DNA of 64,000 nucleotides, taken from contig NZ_CP026029.1 in assembly GCF_023520895.1 (NCBI RefSeq), positions 3,906,001-3,970,000 of the forward strand, given 5' to 3'. Made by a program: the position numbers and the translations under genes. This DNA is from Paenibacillus sp. PK3_47 (GTDB lineage: Bacteria > Bacillota > Bacilli > Paenibacillales > Paenibacillaceae). This document shows positions 34,193 to 42,739 of this stretch, piece by piece (positions within the stretch are counted from its first letter, which is position 1; the number at the start of each line of letters is the position of its first letter). Below the pieces are notes generated by a model. It was not told the DNA's origin. It did no database searches and was given only the letters and a program-made list of their open reading frames with translations.

Positions 34193-34210
34193 TGATAATC
34201 ATTCTCATTT
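34193..34210. promoter_or_regulatory. Fur-like box upstream of the binding-protein gene
   Basis: TGATAATCATTCTCATTT matches half sites of the Fur box, 36 bp before the ATG. AT-rich TGATAAT repeats at 34327-34350 may add a second site serving the divergent SPFH gene. Confidence 0.65.
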
Positions 34211-34425
34211 AATTGGAATCTATCATAATTCATCGCTCATTGATACTCAATGGACAAAACTTAAGACAAGAATTGTTTTTGTGCAAAAGCGGCGTTCGGC
34301 ATGAACAGGAATTTATTTGCGGAAAAATGATAATAACATATTGATAATAACAAGGAAAAGTGATAAGGTGTTGTTAATAACAAAATGTTAATATCAAAAA
34401 AATAAAACAACGGGAGGTTTTGTCC

Positions 34426-35481
34426 ATGTTCGGTTTCAGATTCGTGAAGTTCCAGCCCAGTGATTATGTCCTCAAAGTGAGAAACGGCAAGGTTGTCCGT
34501 GAAGGTGTCGGCCTTTCTTTCTACTATTACGCGCCTACTACTTCGGTAATTGTTGTTCCGGTATCCTCGATTGATGTTCCTTTCATGTTCGAGGAGATCA
34601 CGAATGATTATCAGACGGTAACGGTGCAGGGCCAGCTGACCTACAGGATCGTCGATTACCGCAAAACGACGCAAATCCTCAACTACACCTACAATTTGAA
34701 AAAGAATACCTATCTTTCCGACGATCCGGGCAAGCTGGCCCAGCGGGTCATTAATATTGCAAAGGTGCTGACCAAAAAACAGCTGGAGCAGCTGCCGCTC
34801 CGCGAAGCCATCCAGTCGAGTGAACGTCTGGCCAAGGTTATTACCCAGGAAATCGGCAGAGCGGAGGAGATTGAGAAGCTTGGGATCGAGCTGATGGGCT
34901 TGTCAATTCTGGCTATCGTTCCGAATAAGGAAACGCTGCGCGCTCTGGAAGCACAGGCCAGGGAAGAGATTCTCCGCAGCGCCGACGATGCGCTCTATGC
35001 GCGCCGGAATGCATCCATCGAGCAGGAGCGCCGAGTGAAAGAGAATGAGCTGAGTACGGAAATCGCTGTGGAGACGAAAAAGAAGCAGATCCGCGAGACC
35101 CAGCTCGATGCCGAACGGTCAGTGAAGCAGAGGCAGAATGCTATGAAGGAGGAGCAGCTCACCTTCGATACGGCGCTTGAGGAGAAGAAGCAGGAGCTCA
35201 TTGAGCTGACAGTGGCGAACCAGAAAGCCGAAGCCGATGCCAAAGCCTACGAGCTGTCGGCAGTCATGAATTCGCTGCAGGGGGTCTCGCCGAATGTGCT
35301 GCAGGCACTGACGAATGTCGGCATGAAGCCGGATAAGCTGATTGCGATTGCCTTTCAGGAGCTGGCGGAGAATGCCGGGAAGATTGGCCAGCTGAATATT
35401 ACACCGGACCTGCTGCAGGGGATTATGAATGGTGCACAGGGAAGTAGCACCGGAGCAGCGAGAGGAGCAGGAGGACGATGA
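34426..35481 (+). CDS. SPFH/band 7 domain protein
   Basis: The ~350-residue protein has an SPFH domain at residues about 10-170 (VREGVGLSFYYYAPTTSVIVVPVSSIDVPF, TVQGQLTYRIVDYRKT, GIELMGLSILAIVPNKET) and a long charged coiled coil at about 175-290 (EQERRVKENELSTEIAVETKKKQIRETQ broken by short turns). There is no membrane segment, so it may sit on the membrane surface or be cytosolic. ATG 34426 lies 9 bp after GGGAGG. Its stop overlaps the next gene by 4 bp. Confidence 0.88.
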   Translation: MFGFRFVKFQPSDYVLKVRNGKVVREGVGLSFYYYAPTTSVIVVPVSSIDVPFMFEEITNDYQTVTVQGQLTYRIVDYRKTTQILNYTYNLKKNTYLSDDPGKLAQRVINIAKVLTKKQLEQLPLREAIQSSERLAKVITQEIGRAEEIEKLGIELMGLSILAIVPNKETLRALEAQAREEILRSADDALYARRNASIEQERRVKENELSTEIAVETKKKQIRETQLDAERSVKQRQNAMKEEQLTFDTALEEKKQELIELTVANQKAEADAKAYELSAVMNSLQGVSPNVLQALTNVGMKPDKLIAIAFQELAENAGKIGQLNITPDLLQGIMNGAQGSSTGAARGAGGR

Positions 35482-36452
35482 GCAGCCGGATATCGGAGAA
35501 TAAAATTGTGCTGATCAAGCGCAAGACCCGGCTTGAAGAGCTGGTCGTCCGCTACAATACGATCCAGCAGGCACAGTTCTATATTGAGCGGCTGGGTGCC
35601 GATTTCAGCGATTATGTCAGCGAGGATTACACTTACCGCAAAGCCGTGGAGACAGCGGTGATCGAGCTGGGGGCACTGGGCAGGGTGCAGCTGCTGGAAC
35701 GCCAGCATGTGCCGAATTTCATCTTTGGGGATGAGGATACAGTAGTCGTGCTGGGGCAGGACGGTCTTGTGGCCAACACGCTCAAGTATTTGCGGGAGCA
35801 GCCGCTGATCGGGGTCAATCCGGATCCGCAGCGCTGGGACGGGGTGCTGCTGCCGTTCACTGTCCGTGATCTGCGCCAGCTTCTGCCTGAGGTGTTCCGC
35901 GGACAGCGTAAGGTACGCGAGGTGACGCTGGCCAAGGCAGAGCTGAACGACGGACAGAGCCTGTACGGCGTCAACGATCTGTTCATCGGCCGCAGAACCC
36001 ATGTATCCGCACGTTACCAGCTGGAGCTTGCCGGAGTCAGCGAACAGCAGTCTTCGAGCGGGATTATTATTTCCACCGGAATGGGTTCTACGGGCTGGTT
36101 CAAAAGCGTCCTCGCCGGAGCAGCGGGTATTGTCCGCAGTGCGGCCGGTATGCAGGGGGCCGGCACAGAGGCGGATTCCCGCGGCCTTGCTGAAGGGGGA
36201 ATGAACACGCCGCTCGCCTGGGATCACCCGGAGCTGTATTTCACGGTGAGGGAGCCTTTTCCAAGCCGCACAACTTCCGCAGGGGTGGTGTTTGGCCGGA
36301 TCAGCGGAAGCCATCCGCTGCAGATTACCTCGCAGATGCCGGAGGACGGGGTTATTTTCAGCGACGGTGTTGAAAGTGATTTTCTGGAGTTCAACTCCGG
36401 TGTCAAGGCAACGATCGGCCTTGCGGAACGGAAGGGAAGGCTGGTTGAATAA
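35478..36452 (+). CDS. NAD-kinase-like protein coupled to the SPFH gene
   Basis: The 324-residue protein has NAD kinase fold signatures: VVVLGQDGLVANTLKYL (the usual GGDGT is GQDGL), PLIGVNPDP, VNDLFIGRRTHVSARYQL (NExxI-like strand) and SSGIIISTGMGSTGW (GSTAY-like). The changed GGDGT may alter or remove activity. The ATG overlaps the SPFH stop (ATGA), so the two are translated together. A strong terminator follows. Confidence 0.78.
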   Translation: MSSRISENKIVLIKRKTRLEELVVRYNTIQQAQFYIERLGADFSDYVSEDYTYRKAVETAVIELGALGRVQLLERQHVPNFIFGDEDTVVVLGQDGLVANTLKYLREQPLIGVNPDPQRWDGVLLPFTVRDLRQLLPEVFRGQRKVREVTLAKAELNDGQSLYGVNDLFIGRRTHVSARYQLELAGVSEQQSSSGIIISTGMGSTGWFKSVLAGAAGIVRSAAGMQGAGTEADSRGLAEGGMNTPLAWDHPELYFTVREPFPSRTTSAGVVFGRISGSHPLQITSQMPEDGVIFSDGVESDFLEFNSGVKATIGLAERKGRLVE

Positions 36453-36481
36453 GTGATGAAGACTGAAAAACTGCAAAAAGA

Positions 36482-36536
36482 CTGTTACCGGGCAGAAATG
36501 AAAAATCACATTTCTGCGGTAACAGCCTTATTTTTA
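36482..36536. terminator. Intrinsic terminator
   Basis: CTGTTACCG...CAGAAATG pairs with CATTTCTG.CGGTAACAG, followed by CCTTATTTTTA. It separates the SPFH pair from the convergent small gene. Confidence 0.85.
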
Positions 36537-36555
36537 CTCTGCTGGAGAAAGCCTG

Positions 36556-36990
36556 TTATTGAAAGCTGCGGCCCTGGTTCACTGGGGAACCAAACGCAGA
36601 GCCGGTAGAGGAACCAAAGGATTGGCCTGCCGGGAAGGTTCTGTTTATGGATGGTGTGTTGAAGGAAGTGTTGAAGGACGGGTTAAAGGCAGGGTTGAAG
36701 CTTTGCGCTCCGGTATTGTAGCCAGCCGTCACCGAGCTTTGCTCAATTTGTCTCAGAGACTGGGTAACCTGCTGCAGCTGCTGAATAGCAGTGTGATGTC
36801 CTTGCAGGGCACTTTGAATGATTTGAGTGGCTTTATGTTCACGCTGCGCCAGCTCTTCCAGTCTGACAGCATTTTGCTGCTCCTGCTGAAGCATTTGCTG
36901 ATAAGCCTGGCTTGCCTGCTGGGTTTGGTTTACCAGCTGTTGGATGATCTGCTCACATTGGTTGATCTGACTGGAGATGTTAGAGTTCAA
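36556..36990 (-). CDS. Small Gln-rich coiled-coil protein of unknown function
   Basis: The 144-residue product has a Gln-rich coiled-coil region (residues 1-88; IIQQLVNQTQQASQAYQQML) and a low-complexity Phe/Asn/Ser/Gly tail with FNPAFNPSFNTSFNTPS. No domain is recognised. The start is TTG at 36990, 8 bp after AAGGAGG. It might be a spore or envelope-associated protein (guess). Confidence 0.6.
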   Translation of the reverse strand: MNSNISSQINQCEQIIQQLVNQTQQASQAYQQMLQQEQQNAVRLEELAQREHKATQIIQSALQGHHTAIQQLQQVTQSLRQIEQSSVTAGYNTGAQSFNPAFNPSFNTSFNTPSINRTFPAGQSFGSSTGSAFGSPVNQGRSFQ

Positions 36991-37229
36991 AGGGTTGTGC
37001 CTCCTTGGCAGGTTTATTTTGTAATCCGAAGTTTATTATCTCTGGTGCCCGTGCGGAATATTCATTAATACTGTCCCGGGCGGAGTATTTTCCTGCATGT
37101 TACAAGGGCTGAAATATGATGGACCAGCCCTATAGAATAGGTACAGGCTGCCCTGCAACTAATGCCGCTGAACTACGTCTATGTAGAAAAGAAGTTCCAG
37201 AATCACCCATAACCTGGAGGTGGGGCAAC

Positions 37230-38141
37230 ATGAATCTGCATGAGACGAATGGCCTGGTCAAGGCCTGGATGCCGCGGGGCATCAAGCTGGTACTTGTGTT
37301 TCTGGTTATGTTCACGGCCTGTTATGCAGGGAATGCGTCGGCAGCAGGATCAGCTTCTGCGGATCTGATTGTCGTGAACAAAAAGAGCAACAAGCTCGGC
37401 TATTTCACTAACGGCAAGCTGGAAAAGATATTTCCGGTGGCCACCGGCAAGACCCGGAGTCTGACGCCTGAAGGTACCTTCAAAATCGTAGTCAAGATCA
37501 AAAACAGACCGTACTACAAAGAGAAAATACCCGGCGGCGATCCTGCCAATCCGCTCGGTGACCGGTGGCTGGGACTTGAGGTGAACGGCACCATGGGGAC
37601 CACCTACGCCATTCACGGCAATAATAATGAATCTTCTATCGGCAAATATGTCAGCGCAGGCTGCATCCGGATGCACAATGATGATATTCATTGGTTATAT
37701 CCGCGGATCGCCAAGAATACCAAAGTCGTTATTACGTCCTCCAATTTGGATATGGAGAGCATTGCAGGCAAAGCCGGGTATAAACTCGGTAAAACCATGT
37801 TCGCCGGAACCTTTATTATTGACGGCAATCCGGTGAAGCTTAAGGACTCCCTGCTGCTGGAGAACTCGCGTGTGTTCATTCCGCTGCGGGAATCGGTGGC
37901 TGTCCTTGGAGGAACCCTGAAGCAGGAACCCGGTACCGGAGCGCTGATCATCACCATCGGAAATCATTCGGTCACCCATAAGCCGCAGACGGATCAGGCT
38001 GCAGTTAACGGGAAAAGTGTTACCATACCGGCTTCGCGGAATGTTGACAACAAGCTGATGATTCCGCTGTCCAGCCTGCCGGGATTGTTCGGGCTTCAAT
38101 TCACTTATGATGCGCAGACTAAAACGGTGACATTCTTATAA
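37230..38141 (+). CDS. L,D-transpeptidase (YkuD) with copper-amine-oxidase N domain
   Basis: A signal segment (VLVFLVMFTACYAGNASAA) precedes a YkuD domain at about residues 45-160, with HGNNNESSIG and the catalytic SAGCIRM. Residues about 185-300 form a copper amine oxidase-like N domain. It should make or edit 3-3 peptidoglycan cross-links outside the membrane. I set the start at ATG 37230 after GGAGGTGG; the longer frame from 37116 has no site. Confidence 0.9.
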   Translation: MNLHETNGLVKAWMPRGIKLVLVFLVMFTACYAGNASAAGSASADLIVVNKKSNKLGYFTNGKLEKIFPVATGKTRSLTPEGTFKIVVKIKNRPYYKEKIPGGDPANPLGDRWLGLEVNGTMGTTYAIHGNNNESSIGKYVSAGCIRMHNDDIHWLYPRIAKNTKVVITSSNLDMESIAGKAGYKLGKTMFAGTFIIDGNPVKLKDSLLLENSRVFIPLRESVAVLGGTLKQEPGTGALIITIGNHSVTHKPQTDQAAVNGKSVTIPASRNVDNKLMIPLSSLPGLFGLQFTYDAQTKTVTFL

Positions 38142-38213
38142 AATCTGAAGGCCTGCTTCAAATTTTAAGCTGTATTGGCCGCCACGCAGGAATCATTATA
38201 ATTATTCTTTACC

Positions 38214-38242
38214 TTGTTTGCAGGCTGGTATTTATTTATACT
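38214..38242 (+). promoter_or_regulatory. Promoter of the ABC-F gene leader
   Basis: TTGTTT (38214-38219) and TATACT (38237-38242) are 17 bp apart, upstream of the leader. Confidence 0.5.
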
Positions 38243-38286
38243 GTAAGCATCAATCAAAACGGACAATTACGGAGGGCGCCCGACCA

Positions 38287-38551
38287 ATGAATAACTAACA
38301 CGTTTCCTGATGAAGACCAATGAACTTGTGATGTGCATGTGTGCACAGTCCACGGGACACCCGCCCAGGGTGTACGGTCAGGGATACGTGTGTTTGTCGG
38401 GACCCTTATGAGCAATACAAGAGCAGTTTTGTACGGGCGGCTTGACTTAGCGTGTATTTGATTATATGCTGCGCTGCCCGGAGGCTGGTTTGTTATTGTC
38501 TCAGGTCCTCATACGTTACCTGTAAACCGCAGCCCGCTGGCTGCGGTTTTT
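38287..38551 (+). promoter_or_regulatory. Attenuator-type leader with short uORF before the ABC-F gene
   Basis: A strong GGAGGG site precedes ATGAATAACTAA at 38287 (Met-Asn-Asn-stop). A second possible uORF of 26 codons starts at 38331. The leader ends in a GC-rich terminator hairpin, AACCGCAGCC-CGCT-GGCTGCGGTT plus T-run, at 38523-38551, 43 bp before the gene. GGCTGGTTT at about 38483-38491 can pair with AAACCGCAGCC and could act as an antiterminator. Stalling at a uORF that opens a terminator is established for several ABC-F resistance genes. Confidence 0.6.
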
Positions 38552-38593
38552 CTGATGGGTTTGTGCATCGCCCAAGGAAACGGAGGAATCAAT

Positions 38594-40411
38594 ATGACCC
38601 TTATTAAAGTGAAAGATATAAAAAAAGAATGGAACGGCACCCCTTTGTTTGAAGGCGTGTCCTTTGAAATCGCTGCAGGAGAACGGCTGCTGTTATTCGG
38701 GCGCAATGGAATCGGCAAAACAACGCTGCTGCAGGGACTGCTTGGCCGGCTGGCCTTTGAAGAAGGCAGTGTCAGCAGCACCCAGCCGCCGGAAGAGTGG
38801 GGGGTGCTGGATCAGCAGCTGAACATTCCGCCGGAAGTCACCGTGCTTAAGTTCGTCTATTCCGGCTTGGCAGAAGTGGCCGAGCTGGGGCACCGAATGG
38901 AGCAGCTGGCGCACATATTGGAGGAGAGTGACGGTGCTGATGCAGCTGCAGTTGCTGAATACGGGGAAGTCTATGAGCACTATCTGCAGCTGGACGGTTA
39001 CAGCTGGGAAGCCAGAGTTGAGAAAAGCCTGCGTCAGCTGAAGCTTGGGCCTGAGCTGTGGAATCAGCCATACCGCCTGCTGAGCGGCGGACAGAAGACA
39101 AGAGTACAGCTCGCGGCGCTGCTTGCCCGGCAGCCCAAGCTGCTTCTGCTGGATGAACCGACGAACCATTTGGATGAAGTAACGATGGAGTGGCTGGAAG
39201 AATGGGTGCGGAGTTACCCCGGTACCGTGTTCTACGTCTCGCATGACCGCACCTTTATTGACCGTACGGCAACTGCGGTGCTGGAGCTGGGCCCGGCGGG
39301 CTGCCGCCGTTATCCCGGAGCGTATACGCAGTACAGGGAGCAGAAGGAAGTGGAGGCGCGGACATTGGAGGGGCAATACCGGAAACAGGAGCTGGAGAAA
39401 GAAAAGCTGCTGGAGAGCATCCGGAGGTATGCCGAATGGTTCCGGCAGGCGCACCGTGCAGCGGGGCAGAATGATTTCCGGCGCTCCCAGGCGAAGAAGA
39501 ATGTGTCCCGCCTCCACGCCAAGGAATCCGCGCTCGCCCGCATGGAGCAGAACCGTGTAGAGCGGCCGAAGAACGCGCCGAAGCTGAATATGAAGCTGGA
39601 TAGCGGAGCTTTTGAAGGCGATGCCCTGCTGAAGCTGGAGGATGTCACCCTGGCCTACGGCGGCGGTCCGGCGCTGCTGGAACATTTCAATCTTTCTTTA
39701 CGGCGGGGAGACCGGCTTGCTGTTCTGGGGCCGAACGGTGCGGGGAAATCGTCACTGCTGAAGCTGATTGCAGGAATCACGAAGCCTGCCGGAGGAGAAA
39801 TACGTGTTCATCCGTGTACCCGGATCGGATATTTCGCACAGGAGCTGGACCATCTGAATCCGGAATTGACCATCCTGGACAGCCTGCTTGAGCTGCCGGG
39901 AATGACGCAGAGTGAGGCACGCACGATTCTGGGGTGCTTTTTATTTTCACGGGAGGATGTATTCAAGATGATCGGTGATCTCAGCCTGGGCGAGAAATGC
40001 CGGGTGGCTTTTCTGAAATTGTATTTTGGTAAAAGCAATCTTCTGGTCCTTGATGAACCGACCAACTATCTGGATATTGATACGCGTGAACGGGTGGAAG
40101 AAGCACTCGCGGCTTATCCCGGCGGGCTGGTCATTGTCTCGCATGACCGGTATCTGCATGCCAAGGTGGCGAACCGTCTGGTCCGTCTGGATCACGGGTG
40201 CAAGCCGCAATTCTTTCCGGGAACCTATGAGGAGTACACTTCCAAACAGCGGGACCGGGTGCTTACACCTGAAGAACAAGCCCGGGAAGGAGAGCTCCAG
40301 CTGCTGAGCATGCGCCTCGCTGATCTTATGCGCAGCAGGCTTGCTGAGACCGAAGAAGAAAACCGGGAGCTGATGCGGGAAATCGTACGTTTGCGGGATG
40401 AATTCAAGTGA
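38594..40411 (+). CDS. ABC-F family ribosomal protection-type ATPase
   Basis: The 605-residue protein has two ABC ATPase domains and no membrane domain. Domain 1: GRNGIGKTTLL, LSGGQKTRVQLAALL and LLLDEPTNHLD. Linker near residues 240-330 is basic and helical. Domain 2: GPNGAGKSSLL, LSLGEKCRVAFLKL and LVLDEPTNYLD. ABC-F proteins bind the ribosomal E site; Vga/Lsa/VmlR types dislodge antibiotics. An upstream attenuator supports a drug-induced role (inference). I set the start at ATG 38594 after GGAGG. Confidence 0.88.
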   Translation: MTLIKVKDIKKEWNGTPLFEGVSFEIAAGERLLLFGRNGIGKTTLLQGLLGRLAFEEGSVSSTQPPEEWGVLDQQLNIPPEVTVLKFVYSGLAEVAELGHRMEQLAHILEESDGADAAAVAEYGEVYEHYLQLDGYSWEARVEKSLRQLKLGPELWNQPYRLLSGGQKTRVQLAALLARQPKLLLLDEPTNHLDEVTMEWLEEWVRSYPGTVFYVSHDRTFIDRTATAVLELGPAGCRRYPGAYTQYREQKEVEARTLEGQYRKQELEKEKLLESIRRYAEWFRQAHRAAGQNDFRRSQAKKNVSRLHAKESALARMEQNRVERPKNAPKLNMKLDSGAFEGDALLKLEDVTLAYGGGPALLEHFNLSLRRGDRLAVLGPNGAGKSSLLKLIAGITKPAGGEIRVHPCTRIGYFAQELDHLNPELTILDSLLELPGMTQSEARTILGCFLFSREDVFKMIGDLSLGEKCRVAFLKLYFGKSNLLVLDEPTNYLDIDTRERVEEALAAYPGGLVIVSHDRYLHAKVANRLVRLDHGCKPQFFPGTYEEYTSKQRDRVLTPEEQAREGELQLLSMRLADLMRSRLAETEEENRELMREIVRLRDEFK

Positions 40412-40476
40412 CGGAGGCCTCTTTTTACTTTATAATTTAAAGTATTAATTATAAAGTAAGTTTCGGGGAGCTGTTT

Positions 40477-41853
40477 ATGAGCAGAGAAGCAATAACGCTA
40501 AATTCATTGACCAGCGTCACAGACGGTGGACATATCCTGTATTTGTTCGAGGATATCAACCGTTATGTTGATAATGCTCTATCCTATATTACTGCGGGGC
40601 TTGATCAAGGCCATCATATACTGCTGATTGAGCGGGAAGATGTGTATCATGAGATCTTGAACAAGCTCAGCGGCAGCGTTCCTTCGGGCCAGCTTCCATC
40701 TCTTCATTATGCAAATAACATAGAGTACTATGGCTCCCGTGGCGACTTCGACTTCCAGCACATTCTTAGCCACTTTGAAGAGATTATGGGGGAAGTTCAG
40801 GCACAGAATTTGCCTATCCGCACCTGGGCCAACGTAATGACCTGGGGCGACCATAACGAAAGACATATACATGGCAATCTGAAGGCGTACGAGCGGCAGA
40901 CCACCTGTGTTGTCCGGGACTTCGGAATGGTTTCTGTCTGCGCCTATAATGCGGCAGAGATCTCTTCGTCCTTACAGAATGAATTGATGAAAGAACATGA
41001 ATATGTCATGACGGACATGGAGTTTTTTCAATCACCTCTCTACCGGTACCACAACAAGGAAGAAATTATTTTTCCGTCTTTATCAGTGCAAAGACAGCTG
41101 CTTAACGAACAGAAGCATCTTTTGATTGAGAAGGAAGCCGTGGAGATGGCCAACCAGGCCAAAAATGAATTCATCGCGACAATGAATCATGAGATTAGAA
41201 CACCGATGAACGGTGTGCTGGCCATGGCCGATCTGTTGGCTGCAACCGGGCTTGATCACAAGCAGAAGCAGTATGTCACCACCATTCAAAAAAGCGGAAA
41301 GTCACTGTTGCGGATCGTGAACGATATTTTGGATTACAGTAAGCTGGAATCAGGTTTCGGATTGTTGAATGAAGCCTTTAATGTCCGGGATTCCATAGAT
41401 GAGACGCTGGATCTCCTGAATACATCTATAAGTAACAAAAGGCTTATGGTAAACGTCTCGGTGGAGAGCGAGGTTCCGCAGATTATAGTGGGTGATGACG
41501 GGCGGTTGAGGCAGGTGCTGCTTAATCTGCTGGGGAACGCGGTCAAGTTCACGGAGGAAGGCAGTATTTCCATTGCAGTGCAGCTACTTTCATCCGATCC
41601 TGCTACAGCCCGGCTTCAATTCACTATAGAGGATACCGGTATTGGAATCCCTGCGGAGAAGCGCAAGCAGCTGTTTCTGCCTTTCTACCGGGTCGATAAC
41701 GGCATAACCAGGCGGACAGAAGGTACCGGTCTGGGGCTGGCGATCAGCAAGCGGATCATCGGGTTGATGAACGGGGAAATTAATGTGGAAGATGCGGACA
41801 AGTGTTCAGCAGGTACGGTCATCCGGTTCACAGCCACCTTCGATAATTATTAA
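40477..41853 (+). CDS. Orphan histidine kinase with N-terminal MEDS domain
   Basis: Residues about 12-165 match the MEDS sensory domain ([48 protein letters not shown]). Residues about 225-290 are HisKA with the phospho-His in [11 protein letters not shown], and residues about 335-455 a HATPase ([43 protein letters not shown]). It is soluble. No response regulator is adjacent, so its partner is unknown. A 12-bp-arm inverted repeat (TACTTTATAATT) lies at 40427-40459, just upstream. Confidence 0.9.
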   Translation: MSREAITLNSLTSVTDGGHILYLFEDINRYVDNALSYITAGLDQGHHILLIEREDVYHEILNKLSGSVPSGQLPSLHYANNIEYYGSRGDFDFQHILSHFEEIMGEVQAQNLPIRTWANVMTWGDHNERHIHGNLKAYERQTTCVVRDFGMVSVCAYNAAEISSSLQNELMKEHEYVMTDMEFFQSPLYRYHNKEEIIFPSLSVQRQLLNEQKHLLIEKEAVEMANQAKNEFIATMNHEIRTPMNGVLAMADLLAATGLDHKQKQYVTTIQKSGKSLLRIVNDILDYSKLESGFGLLNEAFNVRDSIDETLDLLNTSISNKRLMVNVSVESEVPQIIVGDDGRLRQVLLNLLGNAVKFTEEGSISIAVQLLSSDPATARLQFTIEDTGIGIPAEKRKQLFLPFYRVDNGITRRTEGTGLGLAISKRIIGLMNGEINVEDADKCSAGTVIRFTATFDNY

Positions 41854-41855
41854 CT

Positions 41856-41906
41856 AAAAAGCGGCAGTCCGGACGTTGTAATATAGTCCGCGGCTGCCGC
41901 TTTTTT
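41856..41906 (+). terminator. Intrinsic terminator
   Basis: AAAAAGCGGCAGTCCGGAC pairs with GTCCGCGGCTGCCGCTTTTT, directly after the histidine kinase stop codon. Confidence 0.88.
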
Positions 41907-42014
41907 ATAGATGCTTCCAGCACAGCGGAATTTTTATTTTCTGCAAATAAATAAGACATAAGATGACATATTTAAGATTTATAATAGGGGTAACTTATTG
42001 AAGGGAGCAAAATC

Positions 42015-42587
42015 ATGATACGAAAAATTATTTTGGACTTGGCCGTTACGCTGGATGGTTTTATTGAAGGGAAAAACGGGGAAATTGACTGGTGCATCAT
42101 GGATCCTGAGATGGAATTCGATGCATTTTTGAACCAAATCGATACTATTTTGTATGGAAGAAAAAGCTATGATCTATGGAGTCAATACGCTCAGGAAACT
42201 GAACATACCGAGGCTGATAAAGAACTTTGGGAATCGGTTCACAGCAAAGAAAAATACGTGTTTTCAAGGACGCAAAAAGGGACGGATGATAACGTAATTT
42301 TCTTGAACGGCAGTATACTGGAAGAAGTAAACCAGTTAAAGAGTAAACCCGGCAAAGACATGTGGCTGTATGGCGGAGCGAATCTTACGACAACCTTTGT
42401 TAATCTGGGACTGGTCGATGAGTTCAGATTGTCTGTTCATCCGGTAATTTTGGGAGAAGGCAAACCGCTGTTTATTGATATTACACAGAGAGTGAACTTA
42501 AAGCTGGTCCGTGCCAAAACATACTCTTCCGGCGTTGTACAGCTGATCTACCATTTGAATGGGGAGAGTCCAAGAGGGGATATTTGA
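42015..42587 (+). CDS. Dihydrofolate reductase-like (RibD C-terminal) protein
   Basis: The 190-residue protein has the RibD-C/DHFR-like pattern: LDLAVTLDGFIEGKNGEIDW, ILYGRKSYDLW, DMWLYGGANLTTTFVNLGLVDEF and HPVILGEGKPLF. It probably binds NADPH and reduces an unknown substrate. Start ATG at 42015 after AAGGGAG. It seems monocistronic; base composition is more AT-rich than its neighbours. Confidence 0.9.
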   Translation: MIRKIILDLAVTLDGFIEGKNGEIDWCIMDPEMEFDAFLNQIDTILYGRKSYDLWSQYAQETEHTEADKELWESVHSKEKYVFSRTQKGTDDNVIFLNGSILEEVNQLKSKPGKDMWLYGGANLTTTFVNLGLVDEFRLSVHPVILGEGKPLFIDITQRVNLKLVRAKTYSSGVVQLIYHLNGESPRGDI

Positions 42588-42692
42588 ATAGCAGATAGAG
42601 GATAGCGGTAAACGTGCATTATGGACCAGGCTGGCACGGTGGAGCATATTCCTGTATTTTCCCCCGGGGACTTCATTAATAATATAAAGGGC

Positions 42693-42701
42693 TGATATAA
42701 T
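42693..42701 (+). promoter_or_regulatory. Extended -10 promoter before the winged-helix gene
   Basis: TGATATAAT contains TGn plus a perfect TATAAT, 39 bp before the chosen start. Confidence 0.45.
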
Positions 42702-42739
42702 CTATCCATGGATTTACAATGTGGAAAAGAGGATCAGCA

